A DNA stretch of 64,000 nt from contig DBBP01000024.1 of the NCBI GenBank assembly GCA_002292285.1, positions 62,001-126,000 on the forward strand, given 5' to 3'. Of this stretch, positions 34,456 through 44,053 are shown piece after piece. The DNA is from Proteobacteria bacterium UBA981. GTDB taxonomy: Bacteria; Pseudomonadota; Gammaproteobacteria; Ga0077536. The translations under genes were made by a program, and so were the position numbers. The notes under the pieces were generated by a model. The model searched no databases. It was not told where the DNA came from and saw only the letters and a program-made list of their open reading frames with translations. The first letter of the stretch is position 1. Each line of letters begins with the position of its first letter.

Positions 34456-35141
34456 ATGAAGATCGGCATGAATTACCGGAACTGGGGGCCACACGCAAAT
34501 CGCGACAATTTGCTGGCTTGCGCGCGCATCGCTGATGAATCGACCCTGGATTCGATTTGGGTCAATGATCATATCGGGTTCCCGCCGGACGCTTGGCACA
34601 ACGAGTTCGGGATATCTGAGGACATGGGAACAATTATGGCGTCGCCCCGGGCTATCTGAGCGAAGAATTTGCGGCGCTCGGCGTGTCTAAAAGTAAGCGC
34701 GGTAAATTGACCGATGAGTTGCTCGATATTCTCCATCAGGCATTTTCCGATCCGTCGGTCGAATGCAACGGCCAGTCACTCGTTCTCGCACCACAGCCGA
34801 AGCGCCCGCCGTTCTATATCGGAGGCGGGCCAGACATCGCGATACCGCGCGCGGTCAAACGCGGCGACGGCTGGATGCCAGTCAGTATCATGCCCGAAGA
34901 TCTCAAACCTATGATCGACGATATGCAACAGCAAGCTGCAGATGCCGGCCGCGGGAATTTGGAAGCGGTAGCGATGAAAACGTTGCCACTCGATAACCTG
35001 AATGCGGCGGTTGAGCTTGCTCAGGCATATCGCGAAGCCGGCGCCACGCACTTCGTACATACGCAGGACTACAGCAGTCCAGAGCAGTACCAGGAGTTGG
35101 TCGATATCGTGACCAGCGAGATCCAACCGGCGGTGCGATAG
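34456..35141 (+). pseudogene. Luciferase-like (F420/FMN) monooxygenase with internal deletion and frameshift
   Basis: The locus starts well, with AGGA and ATG 34456, then MKIGMNYRNWGPHANRDNLLACARIADE and WVNDHIGFPPDAW, the usual N terminus of LLM-class oxidoreductases. The frame then stops at 34657-34659. The continuation is in another frame: GVAPGYLSEEFAALGVSKSKRGKLTDELLDIL, then PPFYIGGGPDIAIPRAVKRGDGWMP and a normal C terminus ending at 35141. Between the two parts the family normally has about 50-60 residues (the LTTLAAAAAVTERIRLG-type strand-helix units), which are missing. A deletion that also shifted the frame explains this. The protein is almost certainly non-functional. Confidence 0.8.
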
Positions 35142-35223
35142 GTGAGCTTCGGCGTCGCCGCTACCCCTCGTGGCGGTGCACCACTCAAATGATGTACAGC
35201 GCTCGCGACACGACCCGGGCGCT

Positions 35224-37245
35224 CTACGCGGCCTGTCGTTTGCTCGTCTGCAGCCGCAGTTTCAATCGATTGAGGAACAGCAGCAATCGGCACACCCGGC
35301 GTACGAATGGCGCAGATAGCGCTGCTGAGCCTGCCAGCCAGGTAAAGTTTCCTGAGAAAAACGCTTTCGCGGCGGGATTCAGCTCGGAACGAATCAGGTT
35401 CCAGACATCACCTAGTGTCAGCTTGCTGGCGAGGCGCCGTTGGTGGGCTGGGTCGTGCAGGACATCGGCGTTGGTTGGCAGCCAGGCGACGGCGGCGACG
35501 TCCTCGCGCTGCGGGCGCATGCAAAACGCCTCAAGGGCACGGTAAGCGCGCGCGCGAAATTCCAGGCTGTGCGGATCGACCAGCGTTGTCGCTGCTAACT
35601 CGTCGCAATATTTCAAAACCCCTTGATGCACGGCGCGCGCGAAGTCGAGCACCGCGGGGTCGCGGCTGTCGTCCTTGAAATAAGCAACGAACTCTCCGTC
35701 TTGCTCTACATAACCGTCGACACTGCGGTGGTCGGACGCAGTGAACAGATGCTCGATCAGCAATGCACTGTTAAATTTGAACAGCCAACGCGATTGCAAC
35801 GGGCTACTGACCTGCGCTCCTGGTTCCGAGATGAATGCAAAGCCGGGACCGCATGCTGAGAAGTCGTTATGTTGGCGACGGATGCCGAAGTAGTAACCAC
35901 GTGCTTCATGCGGGCACGCGGTCTGTCTGAGTACCTGATTAAGCGCGCGTTGGGCATTCAGGAACCAGCCGATGTCGACCAGGGCCCACGTGGTGTCGTC
36001 GTACAATCCGGCCTGACGCAGGTAGCTTTCACATCGCTCGCGGCGCTCCCGCGTAGCGGTATCAGCGAGCATGGCTAGCGGTTCACTAGCCAGCAACGCA
36101 CGCAGCGCATGGATTTCGCTATCGCTAAGTTCCCGCGCAAGAGTCGCACTATCAAACCCATGCTGTGCGAGCGTCGTGAGTACCTCGGTCGTATCGAGTG
36201 CCAGACGTTTCAATATGGCCTGGCCACTGTGAGCCTGCGAAGGGCGCCACGCCCATTCCAAATCAGCCGCTTGCGCTTCGGCGAGGGATGCGAGATACCA
36301 GGTTTGCCGTGACCCGTACAGATAATCGCACTGCGGGTCGCCATCGACACGCATGGTCTGGGCAATCTTGTGCATGATCTGGCCGTCGCGCGAAACGAAA
36401 TAAAGACGCTCGATGCCGCGAGCGCGAGCGTCTTTCAGCACCCACGCGACGAAGGCGCACAGCACTGGCGCAACTACGTTGGCTGTTACACGTGCCAACT
36501 GCCCGTCGAAAGAGGAATTCCCTGACAACGCCAGGCGGGTCGAGCGCTCAACGCCGGACGCGGCGCATAACCAGGCGGGTGCGCTACGGCGCGGGCGCGG
36601 CAGTTGCTCATAGCGGTTTGGTGCAATTTCGGTGTAATGCGTGGCGTTGATTCCAAGGCGTTTGGGTACCGCTACATCGCTATGGGTGTTGTCGCCGTAG
36701 TGATTGAGCTGCGCCGGACTGATAGCGAGATGCGTAAGGACATGCTCGAACAGATGACCCGAATGCTTGGAGACGCCAAGATCGCCGGAGACGAATACCG
36801 ATTCGGGCGCGACTGGTGCAACGTGTTCGCGCAACAACTCGCAAATGAATTCGGTCGGCAAATACATATCGGACAGGAAGACGACTGTGGCGTCTTCCCG
36901 CAGCAGGCGCCGGACCATTTCAGCGTTGGCGTGAATAACGCGTGTTAGTTGTCGCTCCACGTTTAACTCGCACGCGCGCGCCTGGTCGCGCTCAAGGCCC
37001 CAGGCTTCTAATTCAGGAAAATGCTCGAATATCTCGGTAAAACGACAGTCATCGCGCGGCGCACTGGCCTCGCGAGCGCGCTGCTCTGCGGCGCGCCTGG
37101 CGCGGTAGTAGTCAGCGGCCGAGAAGTCCTGCGTACCGCGTGAGTGCAGCGCCTTAGCGACCAGATGATAAGCAATGGTGGGGCGGAGCAGAGGGCGCGT
37201 GATAAGCGTGTCGTAAACATCGAAGCTGTATACGGTGCTACTCAT
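35224..37245 (-). CDS. COG5610-type HAD-fold protein, tandem copy 2
   Basis: This 673-residue two-part protein starts with a haloacid-dehalogenase-like domain: SFDVYDTLITR (nucleophile D9), FLSDMYLP for motif II and HYGDNTHSDVAVPKRLG for the acidic motif. The C-terminal half has its own conserved block GIERLYFVSRDGQIMHKIA and later ALVDIGWFLNAQRAL, with no function assigned to it here. Its ATG directly abuts the stop of the 37246 gene, which encodes a similar protein of exactly the same length. Both sit at the end of a glycan-type gene cluster, so a role in sugar or lipid-linked glycan processing is inferred. Confidence 0.78.
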   Translation of the reverse strand: MSSTVYSFDVYDTLITRPLLRPTIAYHLVAKALHSRGTQDFSAADYYRARRAAEQRAREASAPRDDCRFTEIFEHFPELEAWGLERDQARACELNVERQLTRVIHANAEMVRRLLREDATVVFLSDMYLPTEFICELLREHVAPVAPESVFVSGDLGVSKHSGHLFEHVLTHLAISPAQLNHYGDNTHSDVAVPKRLGINATHYTEIAPNRYEQLPRPRRSAPAWLCAASGVERSTRLALSGNSSFDGQLARVTANVVAPVLCAFVAWVLKDARARGIERLYFVSRDGQIMHKIAQTMRVDGDPQCDYLYGSRQTWYLASLAEAQAADLEWAWRPSQAHSGQAILKRLALDTTEVLTTLAQHGFDSATLARELSDSEIHALRALLASEPLAMLADTATRERRERCESYLRQAGLYDDTTWALVDIGWFLNAQRALNQVLRQTACPHEARGYYFGIRRQHNDFSACGPGFAFISEPGAQVSSPLQSRWLFKFNSALLIEHLFTASDHRSVDGYVEQDGEFVAYFKDDSRDPAVLDFARAVHQGVLKYCDELAATTLVDPHSLEFRARAYRALEAFCMRPQREDVAAVAWLPTNADVLHDPAHQRRLASKLTLGDVWNLIRSELNPAAKAFFSGNFTWLAGSAALSAPFVRRVCRLLLFLNRLKLRLQTSKRQAA

Positions 37246-39267
37246 CTACCGGGCCTGTTTGGCGGAACGACTTGAGCGCAAACGAACACGTAGGTCGTTA
37301 CCGGCTTGCAGAACAGATAAAGCGGCCCGTACCGGTCGCTCCGACAGTGCGGCGGATCCGGCCAGCCAGGCGAAATGCGCGGCGAAATAATCGCCCTTTG
37401 CGGTACTTAAGTCGTGGCGGACCAGCGACCAGACGTCGGCGAGGCTGAGTCGGCTTGCGAGCCGACGTTGGTAGCGTTGGTCATGCGATTGTTCGGCATT
37501 GGTCGGTAGCCATGCGATGCCACGCACATCCTCAGCAGTTGGCGCCATGCAAAAATCGTGCATGGCGCCAAATGCGTACTCGCGAAACGCAGTGCGATGC
37601 GTTTCGATCTCGGGACTAAGACAGATTTCATCGCAATAGTGCAGAATCGCTGTGTGCAAAGCGCTCGCGAAATCGAGTACTTCGGCATCGCGCGAGTCTT
37701 TATTGAACGCGGGGGATATGGTTTCGCCATCGCGGACATAGCGGTGCGTGGATGGGTGGTCAGCGACGGTGAACACGTGTTCCTGCAATAGGATTGTGGT
37801 TAGTTTGAAGAACCACCGGCCATTTAGCGGGCTTGTCAGTCCGCTGTCTGGATGGCTAACGAACGGACTTGCGCCGCCGGCTGAGACGAGCGGAACATGT
37901 GCGGGCGCGATGCCGAAGTAGTAGCCGTGAATCGGAGTCGAGATACCAGCTTGGTCGAGCATGCTCTTGAGCGCGCGCTGGCACTGGAGAATCCATCCAA
38001 TGTCGACGAGGGCCCAGGTCTTGCCGTCGAGAAGGCCTTGCTCGCGGAAATACCCGAGCGCGAGCTCACGACGCTCGGCAGTCACCTCGGCCAAAACGCT
38101 TCGCAGGGGTTCACTCGTCAACGCCCCGGACAATATGCTGAGATGATGGTCAGACAACGGGTGCGCTAGTGTTTCCCGACCCAGACCAAGCTTTTCGAGC
38201 TCTTGACGAACCTTGTCGGTATCTATTTCTAGGCGCCGCAGGATGTCGTCACCGCGACGCGATTTAGTGCGGGTCCAGGCCCATTCGAGCGATGATTCCG
38301 TCACATCGATGACCGCAGGTAATAACCAGGCCTGGCGCGAGCCATACAGGTAGCGACACTCCGGATCGCCATCACGACGGAGCCTAGTCGCGATTTTGAA
38401 AAAGATCTGGCCGTCGCGAGCCGCGAAATACAATCGCTCTACACCGCGTTTACGGGCATCGTCCAGTACCCATGCGACAAACGCGAGCAAGATCGGACCG
38501 ACGACATCGCTCGCCAGCCGGGCAATCGAATCATGACGTTCATCGCCGTCGCTCAGTGTGACCCGCGAGGCGCGCGCGATACCTTTTGCGCCGATAGTTC
38601 GGTCCGGATAATCGGCGCTTTTTTGTACGGCCTCGTAACGATTGGGTAGTGCGCTTTCGCACTGCTGCGCAGTCATGCCAAGACGCCGTGCGACTTTGAC
38701 ATCAGCGTGTTGATTATCACCAACGTGGATAAACGAGCTGGCGGGTAGGTCGTAGTGGCGCATCACATATTCGTATAGACGCCCGGTGTACTTGCCTAAA
38801 CCCAGGTCGCCGGAAACGAATACTCGATCGCGCTCGACCGGGGCTATATGCAGACACAGCAATTCCCAGATGAAATCGCCGGGTAAGTACATGTCAGAAA
38901 GGAAGATGACGTGTTCGTCGTCGGCCAGTGCGCGCCGCACAGTGTTGGCCATGACCGCTATCGGTCTCGTCAGTGATCTCTCTGTGGCCAGCTCCGCTGC
39001 GATTGCCTGGGCGGGCGTGACTCCCCAGTCTTTAAGGGCGTCGAAATGGTCGAAAATATCGGCAAGGGTACAGTCGTCCTTGGGCTTAACGGCTGTCCGC
39101 GCTTGCGCTTCAGCGCGTATGCGCGCGTCTCGGTACTGTAGTGCGGTGAACGTGCCTGAGCTTGCGCCGTGCAGTTGTTCGCCCACGTTGATGAACAAGT
39201 CCGTTGGCAGCGCTACGGTGCGAGTTAACAGCGTATCGTAGACATCAAATGAAAAGATGCGTTTCAC
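37246..39267 (-). CDS. COG5610-type HAD-fold protein, tandem copy 1
   Basis: This 673-residue paralogue of the 35224 gene has KRIFSFDVYDTLLTR (nucleophile D8), HVIFLSDMYLP, FIHVGDNQHADVKVARRLG, then GVERLYFAARDGQIFFKIA and WALVDIGWILQCQRAL. I choose GTG 39267 because it forms GTGA with the stop of the upstream glycosyltransferase, a four-base coupling overlap. A TTG at 39279 would add four residues. The +2 Asp of phosphatase-type HADs is Tyr (DVYDT), as in dehalogenase-like members. Co-translation with the glycosyltransferase suggests a shared substrate or pathway. Confidence 0.78.
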   Translation of the reverse strand: MKRIFSFDVYDTLLTRTVALPTDLFINVGEQLHGASSGTFTALQYRDARIRAEAQARTAVKPKDDCTLADIFDHFDALKDWGVTPAQAIAAELATERSLTRPIAVMANTVRRALADDEHVIFLSDMYLPGDFIWELLCLHIAPVERDRVFVSGDLGLGKYTGRLYEYVMRHYDLPASSFIHVGDNQHADVKVARRLGMTAQQCESALPNRYEAVQKSADYPDRTIGAKGIARASRVTLSDGDERHDSIARLASDVVGPILLAFVAWVLDDARKRGVERLYFAARDGQIFFKIATRLRRDGDPECRYLYGSRQAWLLPAVIDVTESSLEWAWTRTKSRRGDDILRRLEIDTDKVRQELEKLGLGRETLAHPLSDHHLSILSGALTSEPLRSVLAEVTAERRELALGYFREQGLLDGKTWALVDIGWILQCQRALKSMLDQAGISTPIHGYYFGIAPAHVPLVSAGGASPFVSHPDSGLTSPLNGRWFFKLTTILLQEHVFTVADHPSTHRYVRDGETISPAFNKDSRDAEVLDFASALHTAILHYCDEICLSPEIETHRTAFREYAFGAMHDFCMAPTAEDVRGIAWLPTNAEQSHDQRYQRRLASRLSLADVWSLVRHDLSTAKGDYFAAHFAWLAGSAALSERPVRAALSVLQAGNDLRVRLRSSRSAKQAR

Positions 39268-40547
39268 GACGCCTTGCAAACCTCGCTGAGCAGATTGGCA
39301 TAGTTGTCGACCATCGTTTCCATCGCAAAATCCTTCGCCCGCACCACCGACTGTTCAGCGAGACGATGGCGCAGATCGCGATTGGCGATCAGGTTGTCGA
39401 GTTCGATGCTGAGCGCCTCGACAGAATCGTTCTCGACGAGCTGTCCCCAGCGACCGCCCTGCAATATCTCCGCCGGCCCACTCGGACAATCACAGGCCAC
39501 GACGGGTAGACCAAGTGCGAGCGCCTCAAGCAGGACGTTGGGTAAGCCTTCCCAGCGCGAACTCAACACGAATAAATCGGCCCGGGCCATCCAGCGCCAT
39601 GGATTGGCGTCAAAGCCGATGAAGTCGATGCGGTCCTCAACGCCGAGTTGGGCTGCCTGTGCACGCAGCGCGGTTTCTTCGTCACCGCTGCCGAGCAGCC
39701 ACAGGCGCCAGTTGGGAGTGGTTAATCGGGCCAAAGCGCTGATCAGTACATCGAAACCTTTCTGACGATGCAGACGACCAACTGCCACCAGACGTATTTC
39801 CTCTGATGATGCGCCGATGTCGAGCGACGCTTGGGCCTGTTGGTTGAGCGCGGCAGCATCAACGCCATTGTAAATCGTCGTAATACTGTCCGGCGAAATC
39901 GCGTAAGAGTCTGTCAGATCCGTTGCTGCAGGGTGCGATACTGAAACGTGATGCGCGGCACTAGGGTAGTACGCGCGCACTGCCCGTGCGTGGAGTCCGT
40001 TCCAGGGCAGCGTGGCTAATTCTTGCGACAGATAGTTTCGGTCAGAAAGGACGACAGGCGTGTCAAAGCGATACCAGTGTTTCGCCATGAGGCAGACTAA
40101 ATTCGTAAGTGGCAGAAAACTCAAAATCACATCAGGTTGGGTGGCGCGAACGTGACGGCCGAGCATCAGCATCGCACGGCGCAACACTCTGATGTGCGAT
40201 GCGAGACGCCGATGGCCAGCGATGGCACCGGCTGCTTGTCGATCGTCGCGACTGGCGAGCGGGCGCAGCAACAGCGCCGCGAGCTGATCAGTAATTAATG
40301 CATCAGGACTGGTCATGGGCCGGGTCAGAGCCAGCGGGCGCGCTGTCGTGAGATCTGTGACACGCACATCAGGATGGACCTGTTGGCGGATGTCGCTCCC
40401 CAACGTCAGTGCAATTTGGGCACTAAAATCTTCGCGCTCAAGCTGGTTGGCGATATTAACCATGACGCGTTCCGCCCCTCCGCCGGTGAGCGAGTCGATG
40501 GCGAACAAAATCCGCCGCTTGGTCTGGATGTCAGCCAAGTCGACCAC
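39264..40547 (-). CDS. GT4-type glycosyltransferase
   Basis: This 427-residue GT-B fold glycosyltransferase has ILFAIDSLTGGGAERVMVNIA at the N terminus, where the acceptor-side glycine-rich loop sits. The C-terminal half has LVAVGRLHRQKGFDVLISAL and EGLPNVLLEALALGLPVVACD, the EX7E nucleotide-sugar motif. It should transfer a sugar from an NDP-sugar with retention onto a glycan at the cytoplasmic membrane face. It begins at GTG 40547, four bases after the preceding stop, and overlaps the following gene by four bases. Confidence 0.9.
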   Translation of the reverse strand: MVDLADIQTKRRILFAIDSLTGGGAERVMVNIANQLEREDFSAQIALTLGSDIRQQVHPDVRVTDLTTARPLALTRPMTSPDALITDQLAALLLRPLASRDDRQAAGAIAGHRRLASHIRVLRRAMLMLGRHVRATQPDVILSFLPLTNLVCLMAKHWYRFDTPVVLSDRNYLSQELATLPWNGLHARAVRAYYPSAAHHVSVSHPAATDLTDSYAISPDSITTIYNGVDAAALNQQAQASLDIGASSEEIRLVAVGRLHRQKGFDVLISALARLTTPNWRLWLLGSGDEETALRAQAAQLGVEDRIDFIGFDANPWRWMARADLFVLSSRWEGLPNVLLEALALGLPVVACDCPSGPAEILQGGRWGQLVENDSVEALSIELDNLIANRDLRHRLAEQSVVRAKDFAMETMVDNYANLLSEVCKAS

Positions 40548-40551
40548 GGCA

Positions 40552-41505
40552 TCAGCGCACGTTGGCGCGCAGCAACGGGGCGATCAGGCGAAGCGAGCGT
40601 GCGCCACTCTGCGCGATGCGCTTGGGTGTGGCGAGAATATGCCGCAGTTTTCGCCAGCGCGGAAATACCGCCCGATCAAATTGATCTTGTAGCATGATCC
40701 TCGAACTATGCGTCGGGAGCGCCTCATCTGCGACGCTGGGACGAGTTGTCGCAAGCAGCGGCGCCTTTTCTGTCAGTCCCAGGCGGGCCAGCACAGCCGT
40801 CGCCGCTGCAGCCGTATCAAGACGTGAGAGGCGCGGTTTGCGAGCGCTTTCGCGCGCGTCAGTTGCCGCTTCAAGCGCGACCTGAAAGTCAGCATCAGTA
40901 CGGGCGAAGGTCTGCCACATAGGCAGGTAGAGATGCGAAAACGCCGTGTGTTTATGACTGTGGACCCATGCTTTGGCGTAGATGTCGGCGTAACTTTGTT
41001 CGAAATCGTGCAAGCCTGTCAGTGCATGCGATTGCAACAGACGAAACCCTTTGACCTGCATGGCCTGGATCATGGCGGTTTCTGGCCGCAATGGATTGTC
41101 GTCACGAAGGACTGACAGTGCACTGCCGACCAAAGCGGTGCGATAGAGGTGATTACCAGCCGGGCGCTTGCAACCCATGAGCTTGTCCAGCACCAAGCCC
41201 TGCAAGGCGAATACGTCAGGGTGAGCAGTCTGTGCGCCGTGAAGCAATTCAAGCAGTTGTGGAACGACCAGTACGTCGGCGTCGATACACAGCGTCCAGG
41301 CGCGATTTACTTCGAGACCCGCTTCAAGACTGCGGCGCAAGGCAACGTCGAATCGCTCTCCAGATACGCGCTTGCAAATGGCATCTGGCAGCAGCTTCTC
41401 CAATTGCTGCACACAGAGATCGGCAGTTCGCTCGCCGCACTCGCGGACGACGACGCACACGTCACTGCCGCGATCACTACTCATCACGCGAAGTTTCGGC
41501 CTCAT
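40552..41505 (-). CDS. GT-A-like glycosyltransferase family protein
   Basis: This protein of about 317 residues starts with a GT2-like nucleotide-binding region (DVCVVVRECGERTADLCVQQLEKLLPD). It has TLCIDADVLVVPQLLELL, in which IDADV is a DxD-type metal/nucleotide motif. The C-terminal third (from about 220) is not family-like and is rich in Ala/Arg. ATG 41505 lies inside the end of the upstream methyltransferase gene (29-base overlap); ATG 41484 gives an eight-base overlap and is equally possible. A glycosyltransferase role fits the position between a methyltransferase and a GT4 enzyme. Confidence 0.7.
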   Translation of the reverse strand: MRPKLRVMSSDRGSDVCVVVRECGERTADLCVQQLEKLLPDAICKRVSGERFDVALRRSLEAGLEVNRAWTLCIDADVLVVPQLLELLHGAQTAHPDVFALQGLVLDKLMGCKRPAGNHLYRTALVGSALSVLRDDNPLRPETAMIQAMQVKGFRLLQSHALTGLHDFEQSYADIYAKAWVHSHKHTAFSHLYLPMWQTFARTDADFQVALEAATDARESARKPRLSRLDTAAAATAVLARLGLTEKAPLLATTRPSVADEALPTHSSRIMLQDQFDRAVFPRWRKLRHILATPKRIAQSGARSLRLIAPLLRANVR

Positions 41506-42184
41506 TGGGTGATTTTCTGAAAATAAAGAAATAGCCGGTCGTCGCATCGAGCGAGGGCAGTAGTTTGTCGAGCAGCTCAAGCACTAGAGCGAGTGGCACG
41601 AGTAGTGGCGACAAACATAAGGCGATTAGCCGCTGGCGCGCAGACCCGATCGCAAAGCGGCGCAAGATCAGCACTGATAGCGCCGAAAAATAGCCGTTGC
41701 GCTCACGTATCGAAAGGCACCGGAAGTCGCGAAACATCCACGTCAGCCCATGCAGCGTATAGCGGTAGAAATCAAACGGCTGATCATGGATGCCGAGCAT
41801 GAATGGTGTTGAGCCGATCACGATGCCACCGGGCTTTAGAACCCGTTCAATTTCGCTGACAGCCTGCAACGGACGTTGGACGTGTTCCAGCACTTCCATG
41901 ACGACGACGACGTCGAGCGAAGCGGATTCTATTGCCGGTATATCTTCGATGCTGGCGATGATATCGGGCTGACGCGCGCTATCAATATCCAGTGAGCGAA
42001 ACTTCCGACCGCTGCTAATGAGCACTTGCTCAATCTCGCCGCCGGCGCCGATACTGATTATTTCGTCGTTATCGTTGGTGCAGTAGGTGTCAAGCGCGTT
42101 CTCAAGCCAGGTGTAAAGATGGCGTCTCGAGCGCTGCTTCGACAGCGCATATAAACGGCGTTCCAGAGCGTTCAAGAGTTTCAT
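41477..42184 (-). CDS. Class I SAM-dependent methyltransferase
   Basis: This 235-residue protein has IISIGAGGEIEQVL as the SAM-binding glycine loop, SLDIDSARQPDIIASIEDIP for the acidic ribose contact and post-motif, then VVVMEVLEHVQRPLQAVSEIERVLKPGGIVIGSTPF, typical of small-molecule and sugar methyltransferases. A hydrophobic C-terminal segment (LIALCLSPLLVPLALVLELL) may associate with membrane. It lies 15 bases after the asparagine synthase-like gene and overlaps the next glycosyltransferase gene, so it is inside one operon. The acceptor is probably a sugar or lipid-linked sugar. Confidence 0.85.
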   Translation of the reverse strand: MKLLNALERRLYALSKQRSRRHLYTWLENALDTYCTNDNDEIISIGAGGEIEQVLISSGRKFRSLDIDSARQPDIIASIEDIPAIESASLDVVVVMEVLEHVQRPLQAVSEIERVLKPGGIVIGSTPFMLGIHDQPFDFYRYTLHGLTWMFRDFRCLSIRERNGYFSALSVLILRRFAIGSARQRLIALCLSPLLVPLALVLELLDKLLPSLDATTGYFFIFRKSPNEAETSRDE

Positions 42185-42199
42185 CGGCAGCGCTGCAAT

Positions 42200-44050
42200 T
42201 CAGGCTGCCTCAGGCAGCGCCTCGCCGAGCCAGCGCCGTGCCCAAAGTTCGGCGGTGAGGACGAGCCAACGGCCACGGGCCGCCTGCGCGCTATCCAGGC
42301 CGCGCAGTTCTCCTGCGGAGTCAACCGCGTCAGGATTGAGCACACCGGACTGCATCAGCATGCCGTCACTGACGCAGCTGGTTGCCCACGCATCAAAACG
42401 TTTGTTTCGCCACGTTTCGAGTGGCGTACTAAAGCCTTTTTTACGCGCGGAGACGATCGACGCAGGCAGAAATTGCTGCGCTATCAGTTTGAGCACGGCC
42501 TTGCGTTCGCCGTTTGCGTAGTTGATGGAAGTCGGGAACTGGAAGGCCAGTTCAACCACTTTAGGATCAAGGAACGGTACGCGTGCCTCAACGCCATAAG
42601 CCATGCTGGCACGGTCAACTTTAGTGAGAATGTGGTCGACCAAATACAGGTTCATATCCGCGTAGCGGGCCGCATCTACTGGTGCGAGATCACGACGAAA
42701 AAATCGCGCTAGTGTTGAACTCGCCGAGTCTTTCAGATTGGCCCTGAACGATGCACCGAGTAACGGTATTTGGTCATCGTCATTGAGACATCCCTCATAG
42801 GCAAAGTAGCGCTGTAAATCACTGTCATTCAAACTCCGATCAGCAAGGAGCCCGGCCAAGCGCAAGGTCCGCCAAAGTTTTCTTTTCGCCCCGCTAGCGG
42901 CCGCCAGGGGGCAATCGAAATCATCATAACGCCGATATCCTGCGAACAGTTCGTCGGCGCCATCCCCGCCTATATTGACGACGGTATTGTGGCGACGAGC
43001 CAACTCGGACACGGCCATAAACGGTAGTGGCCCGTTGGGATCAAATGGCTCGTCGTAGAACTCACCCAGAGCGATTAACTTCGCGCTCAAATCGCTCGCT
43101 TCGATGACTTGCTCGTGATGTTCGGTCGAGAAATGTTGTGCCACGATGCCGGCCCAGGCGCGCTCGTCGCTATCCCGATGATCGAAGCCGATAGTGAACG
43201 AGCGCAGCTTGGACACACTCGGGGTTGCCAGCGCCACCAGCAAGCTGGAATCAATCCCACCACTGAGGAAACAACCGACTGGCACGTCCGACACGAGCTG
43301 CTTGTCGACCGCAGCGGACAGCGCATCGCGCAGTCGCCAAGCGGCTTCGGCGAGCGGCATGGTGGTTATTTGTGGCCGGAGTTGCCAGTAACGCTTCACT
43401 TCAATCTTGCCGTCTCTTACGACTGCAAAGTGGGCGGCGGGGAGCTTATGCATACGCTTGAAAATCGCCCGCTCGTGAGGGACGTAGCCAAACGCGAAAA
43501 AGTCGCGCAGCGCGTCATTATCAAGTTCGCGTGCGAAAGCCGGGTCGGCGACTATCGCTTTCGGTTGCGAGGCGAACGTGAAATTCCCGGCATACTGCGC
43601 GTAGTACAGCGGTTTGACACCGATGGGGTCGCGCGCCAGTAACAACACCTCGCGATTGGCGTCCCATAACGCAAACGCGAATATTCCCTCCAGTCGCCCC
43701 AGCATGTCCTCGCCCCATTCTTCCCACGCATGCAGTAGAACTTCGGAGTCGGAAGCGGAACGAAAAACGTGTCCAAGCTCGCGCAGGTTCGAGCGTAGTT
43801 CGCGATAGTTGTAGATCTCACCGTTGCAGCTTAACCAAACGCTACCGTCTTCGTTAGCCATTGGCTGGCGGCCTGCGGCAGATAAATCGATGATAGCCAG
43901 GCGTCGGTGGCCGAGTATGACCCGACCTTCGGCGAGAATCTCGACACCGCGACCGTCAGGTCCGCGCTGCGTTAGCGTATCGAGCATCCGATCGAAGCTC
44001 GCAGGGGACAAGTCCGCGCTCGAACGAATAGTGCCAAGGATGCCGCACAT
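42200..44050 (-). CDS. asnB: Glutamine-hydrolysing asparagine synthase family protein
   Basis: This 616-residue two-domain amidotransferase begins MCGILGTIRS, exposing C2 as the glutaminase nucleophile after Met removal. The synthetase domain has the ATP-pyrophosphatase loop LSGGIDSSLLVALA (about residue 256 on) and RVPFLDPKVVELAFQFP. Free asparagine synthesis is one role. In glycan clusters, homologues (WbpS-like) amidate sugar acids or sugar-linked carboxylates, which fits its location between methyltransferases and glycosyltransferases. It starts four bases after the preceding methyltransferase's stop. Confidence 0.9.
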   Translation of the reverse strand: MCGILGTIRSSADLSPASFDRMLDTLTQRGPDGRGVEILAEGRVILGHRRLAIIDLSAAGRQPMANEDGSVWLSCNGEIYNYRELRSNLRELGHVFRSASDSEVLLHAWEEWGEDMLGRLEGIFAFALWDANREVLLLARDPIGVKPLYYAQYAGNFTFASQPKAIVADPAFARELDNDALRDFFAFGYVPHERAIFKRMHKLPAAHFAVVRDGKIEVKRYWQLRPQITTMPLAEAAWRLRDALSAAVDKQLVSDVPVGCFLSGGIDSSLLVALATPSVSKLRSFTIGFDHRDSDERAWAGIVAQHFSTEHHEQVIEASDLSAKLIALGEFYDEPFDPNGPLPFMAVSELARRHNTVVNIGGDGADELFAGYRRYDDFDCPLAAASGAKRKLWRTLRLAGLLADRSLNDSDLQRYFAYEGCLNDDDQIPLLGASFRANLKDSASSTLARFFRRDLAPVDAARYADMNLYLVDHILTKVDRASMAYGVEARVPFLDPKVVELAFQFPTSINYANGERKAVLKLIAQQFLPASIVSARKKGFSTPLETWRNKRFDAWATSCVSDGMLMQSGVLNPDAVDSAGELRGLDSAQAARGRWLVLTAELWARRWLGEALPEAA

Positions 44051-44053
44051 GGA

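Noticed and set aside
38786..39241. A 151-codon plus-strand frame opposite the HAD protein
   Set aside because: It mirrors the conserved motif region of the HAD gene and has no ribosome site.
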